Shown here one piece after another: positions 7,907-16,589 of a DNA stretch of 29,915 nucleotides. Position 1 is the first letter of the stretch, and each line of letters starts with the position of its first letter. The DNA lies in NCBI GenBank assembly GCA_964655225.1, contig CAZZMB010000030.1:1-29915 (forward strand), given 5' to 3'. A program made the translations under genes and the position numbers. The notes under the pieces are model-generated. The model worked only from the letters and a program-made list of their open reading frames with translations, was not told the origin of the DNA and did not search any database. The DNA is from JAFMKE01 sp964655225 (GTDB lineage: Bacteria > Bacteroidota > Bacteroidia > Chitinophagales > UBA8649).

Positions 7907-8647
7907 TTAAGAGACCATCCAGATCTTCCAACTTTCTTCTGCTTGTATTTTTAGCATTTCTAAACCACTTTTGACCGCGGCACCTCGGTCTGCCGCCTGG
8001 GCTAATAATTTGGTATTTTCAGGATTATAGATAAGGTCATAAATGAGGTGATCCTTACCTACCCCATCCAGCGAACTTAATGGGCAATCTTCAATAGCAG
8101 GGTACGTGCCAACCGGCGTTGCATTTATGATGAGAGGAAACTCTTCCAGACAGGATTTAATCGCTTCATACGTCATAAAGCCTTCCCTTTCTTGTCGGGA
8201 AACAAGATTATATGGGATTTCGAGTTTTTTGAGCACAAATGCAACGGCTTTCGCTGCACCTCCCGAGCCTAATACAAGTGCATTGCTATGTGAAGTGTTT
8301 AACAATGGCGCTAGAGAACGTTCAAAACCAATAACATCTGTATTGTGTCCAATGAGTTTACCTTGCTTAAAAGAAATACAATTTACCGCTTGTATGCTCT
8401 TCGCCGCATTAGTCAACTCGTCTAAAAAAGGTATAATAGATTGCTTATAAGGGATAGTTACATTTAAACCATTCAAACTATAGTCCCTGATTAAATGGAC
8501 AAAATCTTCAACGCGCTTTAATGGAAATGGCAAATACTGGCAGTCATCCCTTCCCTCTATTGCAAACTTCTCCTCAAAATAACTTGGAGAAAACGAATGA
8601 TTAAGTTCTTTTCCGATTAAGCCATATGTCTTGATATCAAATTCCAT
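7907..8647 (-). CDS. aroE: Shikimate dehydrogenase
   Basis: This 246-aa protein catalyses the NADPH-dependent reduction of 3-dehydroshikimate to shikimate in aromatic amino-acid and chorismate biosynthesis. Visible landmarks are the shikimate-binding SFSPSYF (serines 18 and 20), NVTIPYK with catalytic K68, NTD with catalytic D104, the glycine-rich NADP loop VLGSGGAAKA (125-134) and NATPVGTYP. The length is slightly below the usual 260-280 residues but all core motifs are present. Its ATG (8645-8647) directly follows the TAA of the PopT gene with no gap, so the two are co-transcribed and probably coupled. Confidence 0.95.
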   Translation of the reverse strand: MEFDIKTYGLIGKELNHSFSPSYFEEKFAIEGRDDCQYLPFPLKRVEDFVHLIRDYSLNGLNVTIPYKQSIIPFLDELTNAAKSIQAVNCISFKQGKLIGHNTDVIGFERSLAPLLNTSHSNALVLGSGGAAKAVAFVLKKLEIPYNLVSRQEREGFMTYEAIKSCLEEFPLIINATPVGTYPAIEDCPLSSLDGVGKDHLIYDLIYNPENTKLLAQAADRGAAVKSGLEMLKIQAEESWKIWMVS

Positions 8648-9634
8648 TTATGCTTTAGGCTGACTAAATCTTTCCATTGCCCATAAAAGTAGGAAGCCAA
8701 TGCCCATCATAGTAATAGCAGCTATTAGATAATTATCAGCGGCTTGATAACCAACAATGTTTGCTCCCTCACGTATAAATGCATCGTGATGGGCAGGTAG
8801 CACACTCCTCTCGGTTAGAATAACTACTTTTTCATCAATTTCACCTAAATTTTTCACATATATACTCTCGATATGTTTCCATGGCCAAACTTTATTAAGA
8901 GACCCTAATAGAAAGCCAGTAAGTAAAGCTAAAGTTGGAAATTTATACTTTTTGAATGTCCAAGATAGTAGCCGAGAAAAGCTTAATAAACCAGTCAAGC
9001 ATCCTAAGGCAAAAACAGCTACGACCAATAATGAATCGGTATTAAAATCGCTTAATAATGTTTTGACATTATCGGTTACAATATATTGGTACATCCCCAA
9101 TAAAAGAAGTAAAAAACTACCGGACACACCTGGCAGCATTAAAGCGCAAATAGCAATAAACCCGGAAAGAAAGACAAACCATAATTCTTGCGGGCCCTCA
9201 CTAGGCGCAGCAATGGTAATGTAGTAGGATACTGCAGCACTAATAATCAATAGTGTGACCTCAATCACTCGCCATTTATTTATTTGTTTAGCTACATATA
9301 ATACTGAGGCTATAATTAGACCAAAGAAAAAAGACCAAACTAAAATAGGATAAGTAATTAACAGCTTTGCAATGGTAAAAACCCCTGCAATCAATCCTAG
9401 CGCCATACCCCCCAAAAGAAAAAGAATAAAATTGCCATTAATTGAAGCCCAAAAATCTGTAAAGCCTTTATCTTTTATTATTAAAAGTTTTGTAGGAGTA
9501 AGTTCTTTTATAGTGTGGAGCAGTTCTTCATATATTCCAGTAATAAAGGCAATTGTCCCCCCCGAAACTCCCGGAACCACTTCAGCCATCCCCATAGCCA
9601 TCCCCTTAAAAGCTAAAAACATATATTTTTTCAT
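8648..9634 (-). CDS. DUF368 membrane protein, PopT-type undecaprenyl-phosphate transporter
   Basis: This 328-aa polytopic inner-membrane protein has the two diagnostic repeats of the DUF368 family: EVVPGVSGGTIAFITGIYEE (PGVSGG at 21-26) and ALMLPGVSGSFLLLLLGMY (PGVSGS at 168-173), suggesting an inverted-repeat transporter fold. DUF368 proteins were shown to recycle (flip) the lipid carrier undecaprenyl phosphate to the cytoplasmic face, supplying peptidoglycan and surface polysaccharide synthesis; the name PopT is used. About eight or nine hydrophobic segments are visible. It lies 26 bp after the TPR gene and directly before aroE. The linkage of PopT, AroE and TPR protein recurs in Bacteroidota as far as I recall. 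Family assignment is firm; activity is by homology. Confidence 0.9.
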   Translation of the reverse strand: MKKYMFLAFKGMAMGMAEVVPGVSGGTIAFITGIYEELLHTIKELTPTKLLIIKDKGFTDFWASINGNFILFLLGGMALGLIAGVFTIAKLLITYPILVWSFFFGLIIASVLYVAKQINKWRVIEVTLLIISAAVSYYITIAAPSEGPQELWFVFLSGFIAICALMLPGVSGSFLLLLLGMYQYIVTDNVKTLLSDFNTDSLLVVAVFALGCLTGLLSFSRLLSWTFKKYKFPTLALLTGFLLGSLNKVWPWKHIESIYVKNLGEIDEKVVILTERSVLPAHHDAFIREGANIVGYQAADNYLIAAITMMGIGFLLLWAMERFSQPKA

Positions 9635-9660
9635 GCCTCAAAGATAATTTAAAATGCAGT

Positions 9661-11067
9661 TTAAAGGTAACTTTCAATCAATGCCATAACCGCATGATCA
9701 TCTTCCATTTCTGGCAATAACTCAAAAATTTGGGTGTGGGCCTGTGCATCTTTCTCCAAGCCTAAAAGGAGGCATTCAAACATTTCGTTCTTCTTGCCTA
9801 GTTCATATAGAAAAGCAGTTTTTATATAAATTAAATCAGCATGCTCATCAAAAATAGGAATGCATGTATTAATCGTTTCAATAGCGTCACCTACCCTACC
9901 TTGTTCATATAAAATACTAACAATATTAAGGTAAATGCGCTTATCTCCTTCGTTGATATCAAGCATCTTATGGTAACACTCCAATGCCAAATCCTGCTTA
10001 TCATTTAAAAAATATGCTGCGGCCAAACTATTGAGATATTCAAAGTTTCGATTATCCACCTTTACGGCTCTTTCCAATGGAGAGATAGCATTCTTCGGCA
10101 AATTACTTTCCAGATAGTTCAAACCTAGTTTATGAAATGCCTTGGCGTAATAAGGATCAATAGTGATACTTTTTTTAAGATATTCTCTTGCCTTGACATA
10201 TTTGTTGTTTTTCTGATAAGCTTTGGCAATTTGATAAAAAATCTCTTTTTTAGCACTTCCTTTTTCTATGGCTTCTAAATAAAACTCTATTGCTTTATCA
10301 TATTTCTGTTGTTTGTATAAAACATCCCCAGCGTCTAAATATGCTAAGTCATAATTGCCATCTATTGCTAATACAAACTCAAAGGCTTCCAAGGCTTTAC
10401 TTGGCTGATTCAATCCATTGTAAGCATGCGCAAGATTATACCACGCAGTTGCGTTATAGGGGTGCTTATCTACTAAATTTGAATGGAAGACTGCGCTTTC
10501 TGCATACTTTTCAGTCAATTCTGTACTAAACCACAAGCGATTAAGGGCTTCTTCGTTAAAAGGATCCAAAGCTAAGCACTGTTGTAATTGATCTATCACT
10601 TCGTAATATTTCTCCCACTCCTCATAAACATCGGCTAGCTCAAGGTATAGGTCGATTTTATCCTTCTCATCGGCTTGCTCCAATGCCTGATTTACCAATT
10701 TAACTGCCTTGGCATATTCTCCCTTCAAGGTATACGCATCTGCTTTAAGTAGGAAAATACTGGTTTCTCTTGGGGAAAAAGTACTGGCCAAATCAAGATT
10801 AGTTAAAGCCTCATCTAGACGATTCATCTCTAAAAATATTTCTGCCTTTTTCTGATAAAAAGTGGCTGAAAATTGAAACAAATCTAAACCCATATCCGCA
10901 GCTTTTAGTGCATGCTTCGACTTATCATGTTCCAAATAATAGTCAATAATTAACTCCAATTCGGATTCATCGAAATAACTGCTTTCATTACTTAGTGCAG
11001 CATTTTCGAACCTGCGAACTAATTCGTTATTATTTTGAAGGTTATCATCAAATTCTTTATCGTACAT
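9661..11067 (-). CDS. Tetratricopeptide-repeat (TPR) protein
   Basis: This 468-aa soluble protein without signal peptide consists almost wholly of TPR units, for example AWYNLAHAYNGLNQPSKALE, AYLDAGDVLYKQQKYDKAIE, FYQIAKAYQKNNKYVKARE and AFHKLGLNYLESNLPKNAIS. I estimate ten to twelve repeats, which should form a superhelical protein-binding scaffold in the cytoplasm. The N-terminus (residues 1-40) is acidic and asparagine-rich. It is the first gene of the TPR - PopT - aroE unit. The client protein is unknown; being linked to a lipid-carrier transporter hints at cell-envelope assembly, but this is inference. Confidence 0.85.
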   Translation of the reverse strand: MYDKEFDDNLQNNNELVRRFENAALSNESSYFDESELELIIDYYLEHDKSKHALKAADMGLDLFQFSATFYQKKAEIFLEMNRLDEALTNLDLASTFSPRETSIFLLKADAYTLKGEYAKAVKLVNQALEQADEKDKIDLYLELADVYEEWEKYYEVIDQLQQCLALDPFNEEALNRLWFSTELTEKYAESAVFHSNLVDKHPYNATAWYNLAHAYNGLNQPSKALEAFEFVLAIDGNYDLAYLDAGDVLYKQQKYDKAIEFYLEAIEKGSAKKEIFYQIAKAYQKNNKYVKAREYLKKSITIDPYYAKAFHKLGLNYLESNLPKNAISPLERAVKVDNRNFEYLNSLAAAYFLNDKQDLALECYHKMLDINEGDKRIYLNIVSILYEQGRVGDAIETINTCIPIFDEHADLIYIKTAFLYELGKKNEMFECLLLGLEKDAQAHTQIFELLPEMEDDHAVMALIESYL

Positions 11068-11138
11068 TCAATCTATTCTTTATATCCTTTAAGGTAAAGA
11101 TTTTTTTAACAAAAATCACTACACTTAATTTTACTTTT

Positions 11139-11146
11139 TATCTTTA
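11139..11146 (+). promoter_or_regulatory. Putative -7 box of the outer-membrane protein gene
   Basis: TATCTTTA differs from the Bacteroidota -7 consensus TAnnTTTG at one position. It lies so close to the TTG start codon at 11152 that the transcript would have almost no leader. No convincing -33 element is visible. Confidence 0.25.
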
Positions 11147-11151
11147 CTCTG

Positions 11152-12438
11152 TTGAAAAACTATACTACATATACCTTAAAAACGCTTCTTCCTGCATTTC
11201 TGTTGTGTACAACTTTACAGCTGGTATTCAGTCAGTCAAACAGCGTCGACGCTAAATTAGTTTCAGACAGTACGAAGGTAAGTCTAAATTCCAATCAAAC
11301 CGTCAATACAGCCTTTGAAAAGATGAAGATTCCTTTAATACAGCAGGAAAATGAGAAAAGACTGTGGCTTCTTCCTGCTCTTGCATGGAATAACTATGAT
11401 AAAACTCAGCTTGGCTTAATCATTGGTCTAGAAAAAAAAAATAAATACTCCTTTCTAGCGATTCCTATGTTTGGACTTGGAAGTAAAAACCTTACGGGAT
11501 TAATCCATGGTAAATATCAATTTACTTCACCAAAAATAAAAGTTTGGGAGCTTAACTTAAATGCAAAAAGATTTTCATATTTATTGTTTCCGGAGGATTT
11601 AACTTATAATCGTATTCAAGGGAAAATTCGTTTTGTCCCAGAGCTATCTATTCAGGGTGAACTTAATTTTTCTGTTACCAGTCATTATATTTGGCAAGAA
11701 TATATCCTTAACGGCCGACAAACCAAAGTTTTTAACATCCATGAGCTTGGGGCTTCTTATGCAGACGAGAAAGAAACCTATAGCTTTAAAACAAGCTTAA
11801 CCGCTGAATTCACAAATACCTATGGCCAAATCAATTGGACGAATAATTTAAAATTTCATTACTTACAACAAGCAGAAAATGGTTTGTACATCCGTTCATT
11901 TGTTGGTAGTTTTTTGTATAATATCCGAGCAAATTCATTGATTGATCCGCCATTACCCATTTTTCAATTGGGAGGAATGAGCAATTCAGGAATTTATTGG
12001 TTGCAAAAAGACTATACTTTTGATGATTTTTACTTGGATCGAAATGCACAGGACAATTTTCTTCAGCGTCAAGTAGCAAATTCAGCTGGAGGATTTAAAT
12101 CGGTTATGAGTATAGGGAATTCGCAGCTTGTAATGGCTAGCCTAAATGTAAGAAGTGATCTGTTAATACCTGCTCGCATCAAGCGATGGTTCAATCTTCA
12201 ACCCTTTGTAAACGCTGCAATATCAATAAATAAGGGGCTAAAAGCTTCCCTGTTTGCTGAAGGAGGGATCTCCATGTTATTCCTAGATGAATGTATCGGA
12301 TTTCATTTACCCTTTGCCACTACATCCAATATTCAGCTTAATCAGCAAACCGCGTATGGCATAGAACGGAGCGATTGGACTAAGCAAATTAGTTTTAGTA
12401 TTGATTTTATAAAGTTGAAGAATAAAATTTCAGAGTGA
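11152..12438 (+). CDS. Predicted outer-membrane beta-barrel protein (TTG start)
   Basis: This is a 428-aa protein with signal peptide residues 1-28 (hydrophobic LLPAFLLCTTLQLVFSQ). The start is taken as TTG at 11152 because it gives K at position 2 and a complete signal peptide; no ATG is available upstream in frame before the preceding non-coding stretch. After a ~40-residue linker, the rest is alternating hydrophobic/polar strands rich in Tyr, Phe and Trp, fitting a transmembrane barrel. The region from FQLGGMSNSGIYW to FLQRQVANSAGGFKSVM resembles, from memory, barrel domains found at the C-terminus of large Bacteroidota metallopeptidase-like proteins, but here the barrel stands alone. No catalytic motif is seen. 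Function unknown; pore, receptor or surface-assembly role are possible. Confidence 0.65.
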   Translation: MKNYTTYTLKTLLPAFLLCTTLQLVFSQSNSVDAKLVSDSTKVSLNSNQTVNTAFEKMKIPLIQQENEKRLWLLPALAWNNYDKTQLGLIIGLEKKNKYSFLAIPMFGLGSKNLTGLIHGKYQFTSPKIKVWELNLNAKRFSYLLFPEDLTYNRIQGKIRFVPELSIQGELNFSVTSHYIWQEYILNGRQTKVFNIHELGASYADEKETYSFKTSLTAEFTNTYGQINWTNNLKFHYLQQAENGLYIRSFVGSFLYNIRANSLIDPPLPIFQLGGMSNSGIYWLQKDYTFDDFYLDRNAQDNFLQRQVANSAGGFKSVMSIGNSQLVMASLNVRSDLLIPARIKRWFNLQPFVNAAISINKGLKASLFAEGGISMLFLDECIGFHLPFATTSNIQLNQQTAYGIERSDWTKQISFSIDFIKLKNKISE

Positions 12439-12447
12439 TTCGATCAT

Positions 12448-12480
12448 AAAAAAAGGGTTCTCTAAGAGAACCCTTTTTTT
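12448..12480. terminator. Bidirectional intrinsic terminator between the barrel-protein gene and metK
   Basis: GGGTTCTC (12455-12462) pairs perfectly with GAGAACCC (12466-12473) across a 3-nt TAA loop. The stem is flanked by seven As on the left and seven Ts on the right, so it terminates convergent transcription from both sides. It lies 9 bp after the barrel gene stop and 17 bp from the metK stop. Confidence 0.93.
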
Positions 12481-12497
12481 ATGAAATATAACTTGCT

Positions 12498-13784
12498 TTA
12501 TAGCTTGAAAGCTTGTTTTACATTATCGATAAAATCTAGTTTTTCCCAAGTAAACAATTCAACATCCATATTTACTTTTTTGCCATCCGGAGATTCAAAG
12601 GTTTTATTTACTACTTCATAATCTCTTCCCATATGGCCATATGCAGCAGTCTCGCTATACATTGGATTTCTTAATTTAAGCCTCGTTTCAATGGCATAAG
12701 GTGTCATATCAAATATGGTTTCCACCTGTTTACCTATCTCTCCATCAGTCATATCGACTTTAGCCGTTCCGTATGTTTCTACATTAATTGATGTTGGCTT
12801 AGCCACTCCAATTGCATAGCTGACTTGAACTAGAACCTCATCGCATAATCCCGCAGCTACCAAATTCTTTGCTATATGACGTGTAGCATAGGCAGCACTT
12901 CTATCTACTTTACTCGGATCTTTACCACTAAAAGCTCCCCCACCATGAGCGCCCTTACCGCCATAGGTATCTACGATAATCTTTCTTCCTGTAAGCCCAG
13001 TATCCCCGTGAGGTCCACCGATTACGAATACTCCAGTTGGGTTAATATGATAAGTAATGTCATCGTTAAACAAGTGCGCGTGCTTGGGGAACTTAGCTTT
13101 TACTCTTGGGATTAGAATACCAACTAAATCACTTTTTATTTTTGCAAGCATTTCGTTATTAGCTGTTTGATTATCTTCAACACTAGAAGATTTTGGCTTT
13201 ACAAAATCATCGTGTTGAGTTGAGATAACGATGGCATCAATTCGAACGGGTGTATTATCATCATTATATTCTAATGTCACCTGACTCTTTGCATCTGGAC
13301 GCAAATAAGTCACTTCACTATTCTCTCTTCTTATCGCCGCTAACTCTATCAGTATCTTATGCGATAGATCCAATGCTAAAGGCATGTAGTTGTCTGTTTC
13401 ATTTGTAGCATATCCAAACATCATTCCTTGATCACCTGCACCTTGTTCTTCAGGGTTGGCTCGATCTACTCCTTGATTAATATCTGGACTTTGTTCGTGA
13501 ATAGCACTTAACACACCACAGCTTTTAGACTCGAACATATACTCACTTTTGGTGTAGCCAATTTTCTCAATCACCTTTCTAGCAATATTTTGAACATCTA
13601 GGTAGGCGGTAGACTTAACCTCTCCTGCTAAAATAACCTGCCCAGTTGTTACTAGTGTTTCACATGCAACTTTAGAACTTTTATCAAATGCTAAGAAATT
13701 GTCAATTAGCGCATCGGAAATTTGATCAGCGACCTTATCCGGATGTCCCTCTGAAACCGATTCTGATGTAAACAAATATGACAT
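12498..13784 (-). CDS. metK: S-adenosylmethionine synthetase
   Basis: This 428-aa protein forms S-adenosylmethionine from methionine and ATP. Motifs: SEGHPDKVADQISDA with H14 and D16 at the active site, GAGDQGMMFGYA (methionine/ATP loop signature) and GGGAFSGKDPSKVDRSAAY (second signature), plus GGPHGDTGLTGRKIIVDTYGG. It is about 45 residues longer than the E. coli enzyme, with an insertion near residues 190-215 (KPKSSSVEDNQTANNEM), as seen in other Bacteroidota. It has its own likely promoter at 13821-13828 and a strong terminator 17 bp downstream. The 53-bp upstream spacer is too short for a known SAM riboswitch. Confidence 0.97.
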   Translation of the reverse strand: MSYLFTSESVSEGHPDKVADQISDALIDNFLAFDKSSKVACETLVTTGQVILAGEVKSTAYLDVQNIARKVIEKIGYTKSEYMFESKSCGVLSAIHEQSPDINQGVDRANPEEQGAGDQGMMFGYATNETDNYMPLALDLSHKILIELAAIRRENSEVTYLRPDAKSQVTLEYNDDNTPVRIDAIVISTQHDDFVKPKSSSVEDNQTANNEMLAKIKSDLVGILIPRVKAKFPKHAHLFNDDITYHINPTGVFVIGGPHGDTGLTGRKIIVDTYGGKGAHGGGAFSGKDPSKVDRSAAYATRHIAKNLVAAGLCDEVLVQVSYAIGVAKPTSINVETYGTAKVDMTDGEIGKQVETIFDMTPYAIETRLKLRNPMYSETAAYGHMGRDYEVVNKTFESPDGKKVNMDVELFTWEKLDFIDNVKQAFKL

Positions 13785-13820
13785 AAATTTTATTTTTTTT
13801 ATTATTAAAATAGGATACTA

Positions 13821-13828
13821 CAAATGTA
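13821..13828 (-). promoter_or_regulatory. Putative -7 promoter box of metK
   Basis: On the minus strand the sequence is TACATTTG, an exact match to TAnnTTTG. It would give a leader of roughly 30 nt before the metK ATG. The -33 region falls in the end of the upstream FAH-family gene and shows no clear TTTG. Confidence 0.4.
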
Positions 13829-13837
13829 TTACAATGT

Positions 13838-14443
13838 TTATTTAATTTCCGTTTTAAAGCATTTTTTTTCTTCAATAAATCCTTCAAATACATCACCAAT
13901 ATTCATTTTACCGACTCCAGCAGGCGTGCCAGTAAAAATCAAATCACCAATTTGTAGTTTGAAGAATTGAGAGATGTATTCAATCAAAATATCTATTGAA
14001 AAAATCATGTCTTTACATTTACCCAGCTGTACAAGCTCTCCATTCTTAAGAATAGTAAAAGAATGCATATCCAAAGTATCTTTAATTGGAAAGAATTTAC
14101 CTACTACAGCACTTCCATCAAATCCTTTTGCGATCTCCCAAGGATGTCCCTTAGCTTTTAATTCGGCCTGCAAGTCCCTTGCTGTTAAATCCATTCCTAC
14201 CGTTATTAAATCGTAATAATTTCGGGCAAATTTAGATTGAATATGCTTTCCATTTTTACAAATTTTTACTACAATTTCGCCTTCATAATGTACATTATCT
14301 GAAAAATCTGGAAGATAAAAAGGCTTATTTTCATTGAGAATTGCCGTAGGGGGTTTCATGAAAACTATGGGTTTCGTTGGTACTTCATTTTTTAGTTCTT
14401 TCGCATGTGCTGCGTAATTTCTTCCAATACAAAATATCTTCAT
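13838..14443 (-). CDS. Fumarylacetoacetate hydrolase (FAH) family protein
   Basis: This 201-aa cytoplasmic protein is a short, single-domain FAH-fold enzyme. It shows IFCIGRNYAAHAKELKNE at the N-terminus, PIVFMKPPTA, the metal ligands E54 and E56 in HYEGEIVV and D85 in MDLTARDLQ, KGFDGSAVVG and FTGTPAGVG. The family splits or isomerises acylpyruvates and related 2-oxo acids; small members act as acylpyruvases or oxaloacetate tautomerases. The exact substrate is not readable. The start lies two bases after the lpxB stop, so it is the last gene of the surE-lpxB unit, an association with no obvious metabolic link. Confidence 0.88.
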   Translation of the reverse strand: MKIFCIGRNYAAHAKELKNEVPTKPIVFMKPPTAILNENKPFYLPDFSDNVHYEGEIVVKICKNGKHIQSKFARNYYDLITVGMDLTARDLQAELKAKGHPWEIAKGFDGSAVVGKFFPIKDTLDMHSFTILKNGELVQLGKCKDMIFSIDILIEYISQFFKLQIGDLIFTGTPAGVGKMNIGDVFEGFIEEKKCFKTEIK

Positions 14444-14445
14444 AA

Positions 14446-15531
14446 TTAAGATTTTATAATAATTTCTGCTGCTCGATCTGACGCTCCTTTAGTCCCTAAA
14501 TTTGCAATCAAAGTCTCAAAATTTGATTTCATTTCACAACTAGCCTCTTCACTTAGAATAATTTTCAACTCCTTTTCAAGTGTTTCTGCGTTTAAATCGT
14601 CTTGAATAAGTTCAGGAACAATCTTCCGTCCAGCAATCAAATTAACCAAAGCAATATAGGGTACTTTAATTAGGATTTTTCCAATATGATAAGATAAAAA
14701 ATTACCCTTATACCCGACTATCATAGGTACTTTAAATAAGGCACATTCCAATGTTGCTGTTCCACTTGCCACAAGAGCTGCCTTGCTTTTACTTAATAAA
14801 CTATACGTTTCATTTTTTACTAATCGAACATTCGTATCCCCTATAATTTGATAATAAACTTCGCTATCAATATGAGGCAAGCCCGCAAGAATAAATTGAT
14901 ATGCTGGAAACTGGTGCACCACTTCTAGAAAAATTGGTAGAATCTTTTTAATCTCTTGTACTCTGCTGCCCGGCAATAAGGCTATAATCGGTTGGTTATC
15001 TATTCTTTCTGATTTATATTCTTGCTTACTTAACTCATCCAATAAAGGATGTCCTACGAATTCAACAGGATACTTCCATTTAGCATAAAACTTCTTTTCA
15101 AATGGAAGTATAACCAGCATTTTATCTATATATTTCTTAATCTTTTTGACTCTATTTTCTTTCCAAGCCCATACTTGCGGGGAAATGTAATAAATGGTTT
15201 TATACCCTGCCAATTTAGCAAATTTGGCAATTCGCATATTGAAGCCTGGATAGTCAATAAAAATAAGCACATCCGGTTTATAGCTTACAATGTCCTTTTT
15301 ACATTTCTTAATAAACCCAAAGATTTGCGGCAGGTGCCGAAGGACTTCGACAAATCCCATAAAAGCGGTATTTTTATAATGTTCGACTTGTTCACTATTG
15401 GGAATAGCCTTCATTTTATCACCTCCCCAAAATCTAAATACAGCGCTAGCATCTCTTTTGGCAATGGCTTGCATAAGATTAGCGCCGTGCAAGTCTCCAC
15501 TTGCCTCACCTGCTATGAGGTAATATTTCAT
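14446..15531 (-). CDS. lpxB: Lipid-A-disaccharide synthase
   Basis: This 361-aa glycosyltransferase (GT19) condenses UDP-diacylglucosamine with lipid X to give the lipid A disaccharide at the inner face of the cytoplasmic membrane. Motifs: AGEASGDLHGANLM at the N-terminus, RFWGGDKM, FIDYPGFNMRIAKFAK, YYISPQVWAWKENRVKKIKK, VEFVGHPLLDE, LLPGSRVQEIKKILP and ASGTATLECALF. Its ATG (15529-15531) overlaps the TAA of the upstream 96-aa gene by one base (TAATG), so translation is coupled. Presence of lpxB fits a lipopolysaccharide-bearing Gram-negative. Confidence 0.95.
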   Translation of the reverse strand: MKYYLIAGEASGDLHGANLMQAIAKRDASAVFRFWGGDKMKAIPNSEQVEHYKNTAFMGFVEVLRHLPQIFGFIKKCKKDIVSYKPDVLIFIDYPGFNMRIAKFAKLAGYKTIYYISPQVWAWKENRVKKIKKYIDKMLVILPFEKKFYAKWKYPVEFVGHPLLDELSKQEYKSERIDNQPIIALLPGSRVQEIKKILPIFLEVVHQFPAYQFILAGLPHIDSEVYYQIIGDTNVRLVKNETYSLLSKSKAALVASGTATLECALFKVPMIVGYKGNFLSYHIGKILIKVPYIALVNLIAGRKIVPELIQDDLNAETLEKELKIILSEEASCEMKSNFETLIANLGTKGASDRAAEIIIKS

Positions 15532-15821
15532 TAGTGTCCGAAAAATTTCAGATAGATAATATACATAGCAATAAAGATAGTCCCGAATATTATACCTCTT
15601 TGTAGGTAAGTCTTTTTAAAATAATTAAGTAAGAAAAACCACGCTAAATTGGTAAGCGCTCCATACTGAAGTAAAGGAACCAATAAGGCTTTACTAATTT
15701 TTAGCATATCTACACTGATGTAATTATACTTAAACTTATAGATGAGATAAGCTGTAATAGCGGGAGATAATAATCCTAAAATAGCTCCTAATAGTATTTG
15801 CACATACATCTTGTTTTTCAT
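15531..15821 (-). CDS. Small inner-membrane protein between surE and lpxB, unknown function
   Basis: With the start at ATG 15819-15821 the protein has 96 residues. That start overlaps the surE stop as ATGA, which decides it over an upstream TTG at 15830. Three hydrophobic segments are visible: VQILLGAILGLLSPAITAYLI, LLVPLLQYGALTNLAWFFLL and GIIFGTIFIAMYIIYLKF, separated by short basic loops (KFKYNY, YFKKTYLQR). No known motif is recognised. It is coupled on both sides (4 bp overlap with surE, 1 bp with lpxB), so its dose is tied to both. A role near lipid A synthesis at the membrane is a reasonable guess, but unproven. Confidence 0.75.
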   Translation of the reverse strand: MKNKMYVQILLGAILGLLSPAITAYLIYKFKYNYISVDMLKISKALLVPLLQYGALTNLAWFFLLNYFKKTYLQRGIIFGTIFIAMYIIYLKFFGH

Positions 15822-16585
15822 AAATCCCAATTTTGATTAATGAAATCAATACCCTGATGGGCAGTTAGGTCATATTGAATAGGAACCACCGAAACATATT
15901 TATGCGCCAATGCCCATTCATCTGTATCTTCTCCTTTATCGTTATTTACGAACTTACCTGTCAGCCAAAAATACTCTCGGCCATGAGGGTCCTTTCTGGC
16001 ATCAAATTCCTCCTCCCATTTTGCCATAGCTTGTCTACAAATTTTTATTCCTTCTAGCTCTTCAAGCTTAACTTTTGGAACGTTTACATTAAGTAAGGTA
16101 TTGTCTGCCAATCCATACTTAAGTACTTGAGTGATCACTTTTTCCGCTGCATATCGAGCTACACTAAAATCGGCTTCATGGGCAAAATCGCATAGTGAAA
16201 ATCCAATAGAAGGTATCCCCTCTAGTGCTGCCTCAACTGCTGCTGACATAGTTCCTGAATAAATTACATTGATGGAAGAGTTACTCCCATGATTAATGCC
16301 AGAAATACATAAATCCGGCTTTCTATCCAAGACTTTATCCACGGCAATCTTAACGCAATCTACCGGCGTACCGCTGCACTCATAAGATCGGATCCCTTCA
16401 AACATATCCGAGGGATGCAAACGAAGCGGTTTTGTTAGCGTAATCGCATGTCCCATGCCACTTTGTGGGCTATCGGGCGCAACAACTACAACCTCTCCAA
16501 ACTTTCTAGCTACCGAAACTAAGCTCTTAATTCCTGGTGCTGTTATTCCATCGTCGTTTGTTACTAAAATTAATGGTTTATTCAT
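15818..16585 (-). CDS. surE: 5'/3'-nucleotidase SurE
   Basis: This 255-aa protein dephosphorylates nucleoside monophosphates and is linked to stationary-phase survival. Family motifs are complete: ILVTNDDGITAPGI with metal-binding D11 and D12, APDSPQSGMGHAITLT, YECSGTPVDCVKIAV, and CISGINHGSNSSINVIYSGT with the conserved asparagine. The length is usual for the family. It is the first gene of the surE - 96-aa membrane protein - lpxB - FAH unit. A TACTTTTG box lies only four bases before the ATG, suggesting a leaderless or nearly leaderless mRNA. Confidence 0.96.
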   Translation of the reverse strand: MNKPLILVTNDDGITAPGIKSLVSVARKFGEVVVVAPDSPQSGMGHAITLTKPLRLHPSDMFEGIRSYECSGTPVDCVKIAVDKVLDRKPDLCISGINHGSNSSINVIYSGTMSAAVEAALEGIPSIGFSLCDFAHEADFSVARYAAEKVITQVLKYGLADNTLLNVNVPKVKLEELEGIKICRQAMAKWEEEFDARKDPHGREYFWLTGKFVNNDKGEDTDEWALAHKYVSVVPIQYDLTAHQGIDFINQNWDL

Positions 16586-16589
16586 CCTA

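Noticed and set aside
13785..13837. SAM riboswitch upstream of metK
   Set aside because: The spacer is only 53 bp and AT-rich, with no room for a SAM aptamer and no matching stems; a simple -7 promoter box explains it better.
15049..15534. A 161-codon open frame antisense to lpxB
   Set aside because: It lies wholly against a complete lpxB with all motifs and has no recognisable domain.
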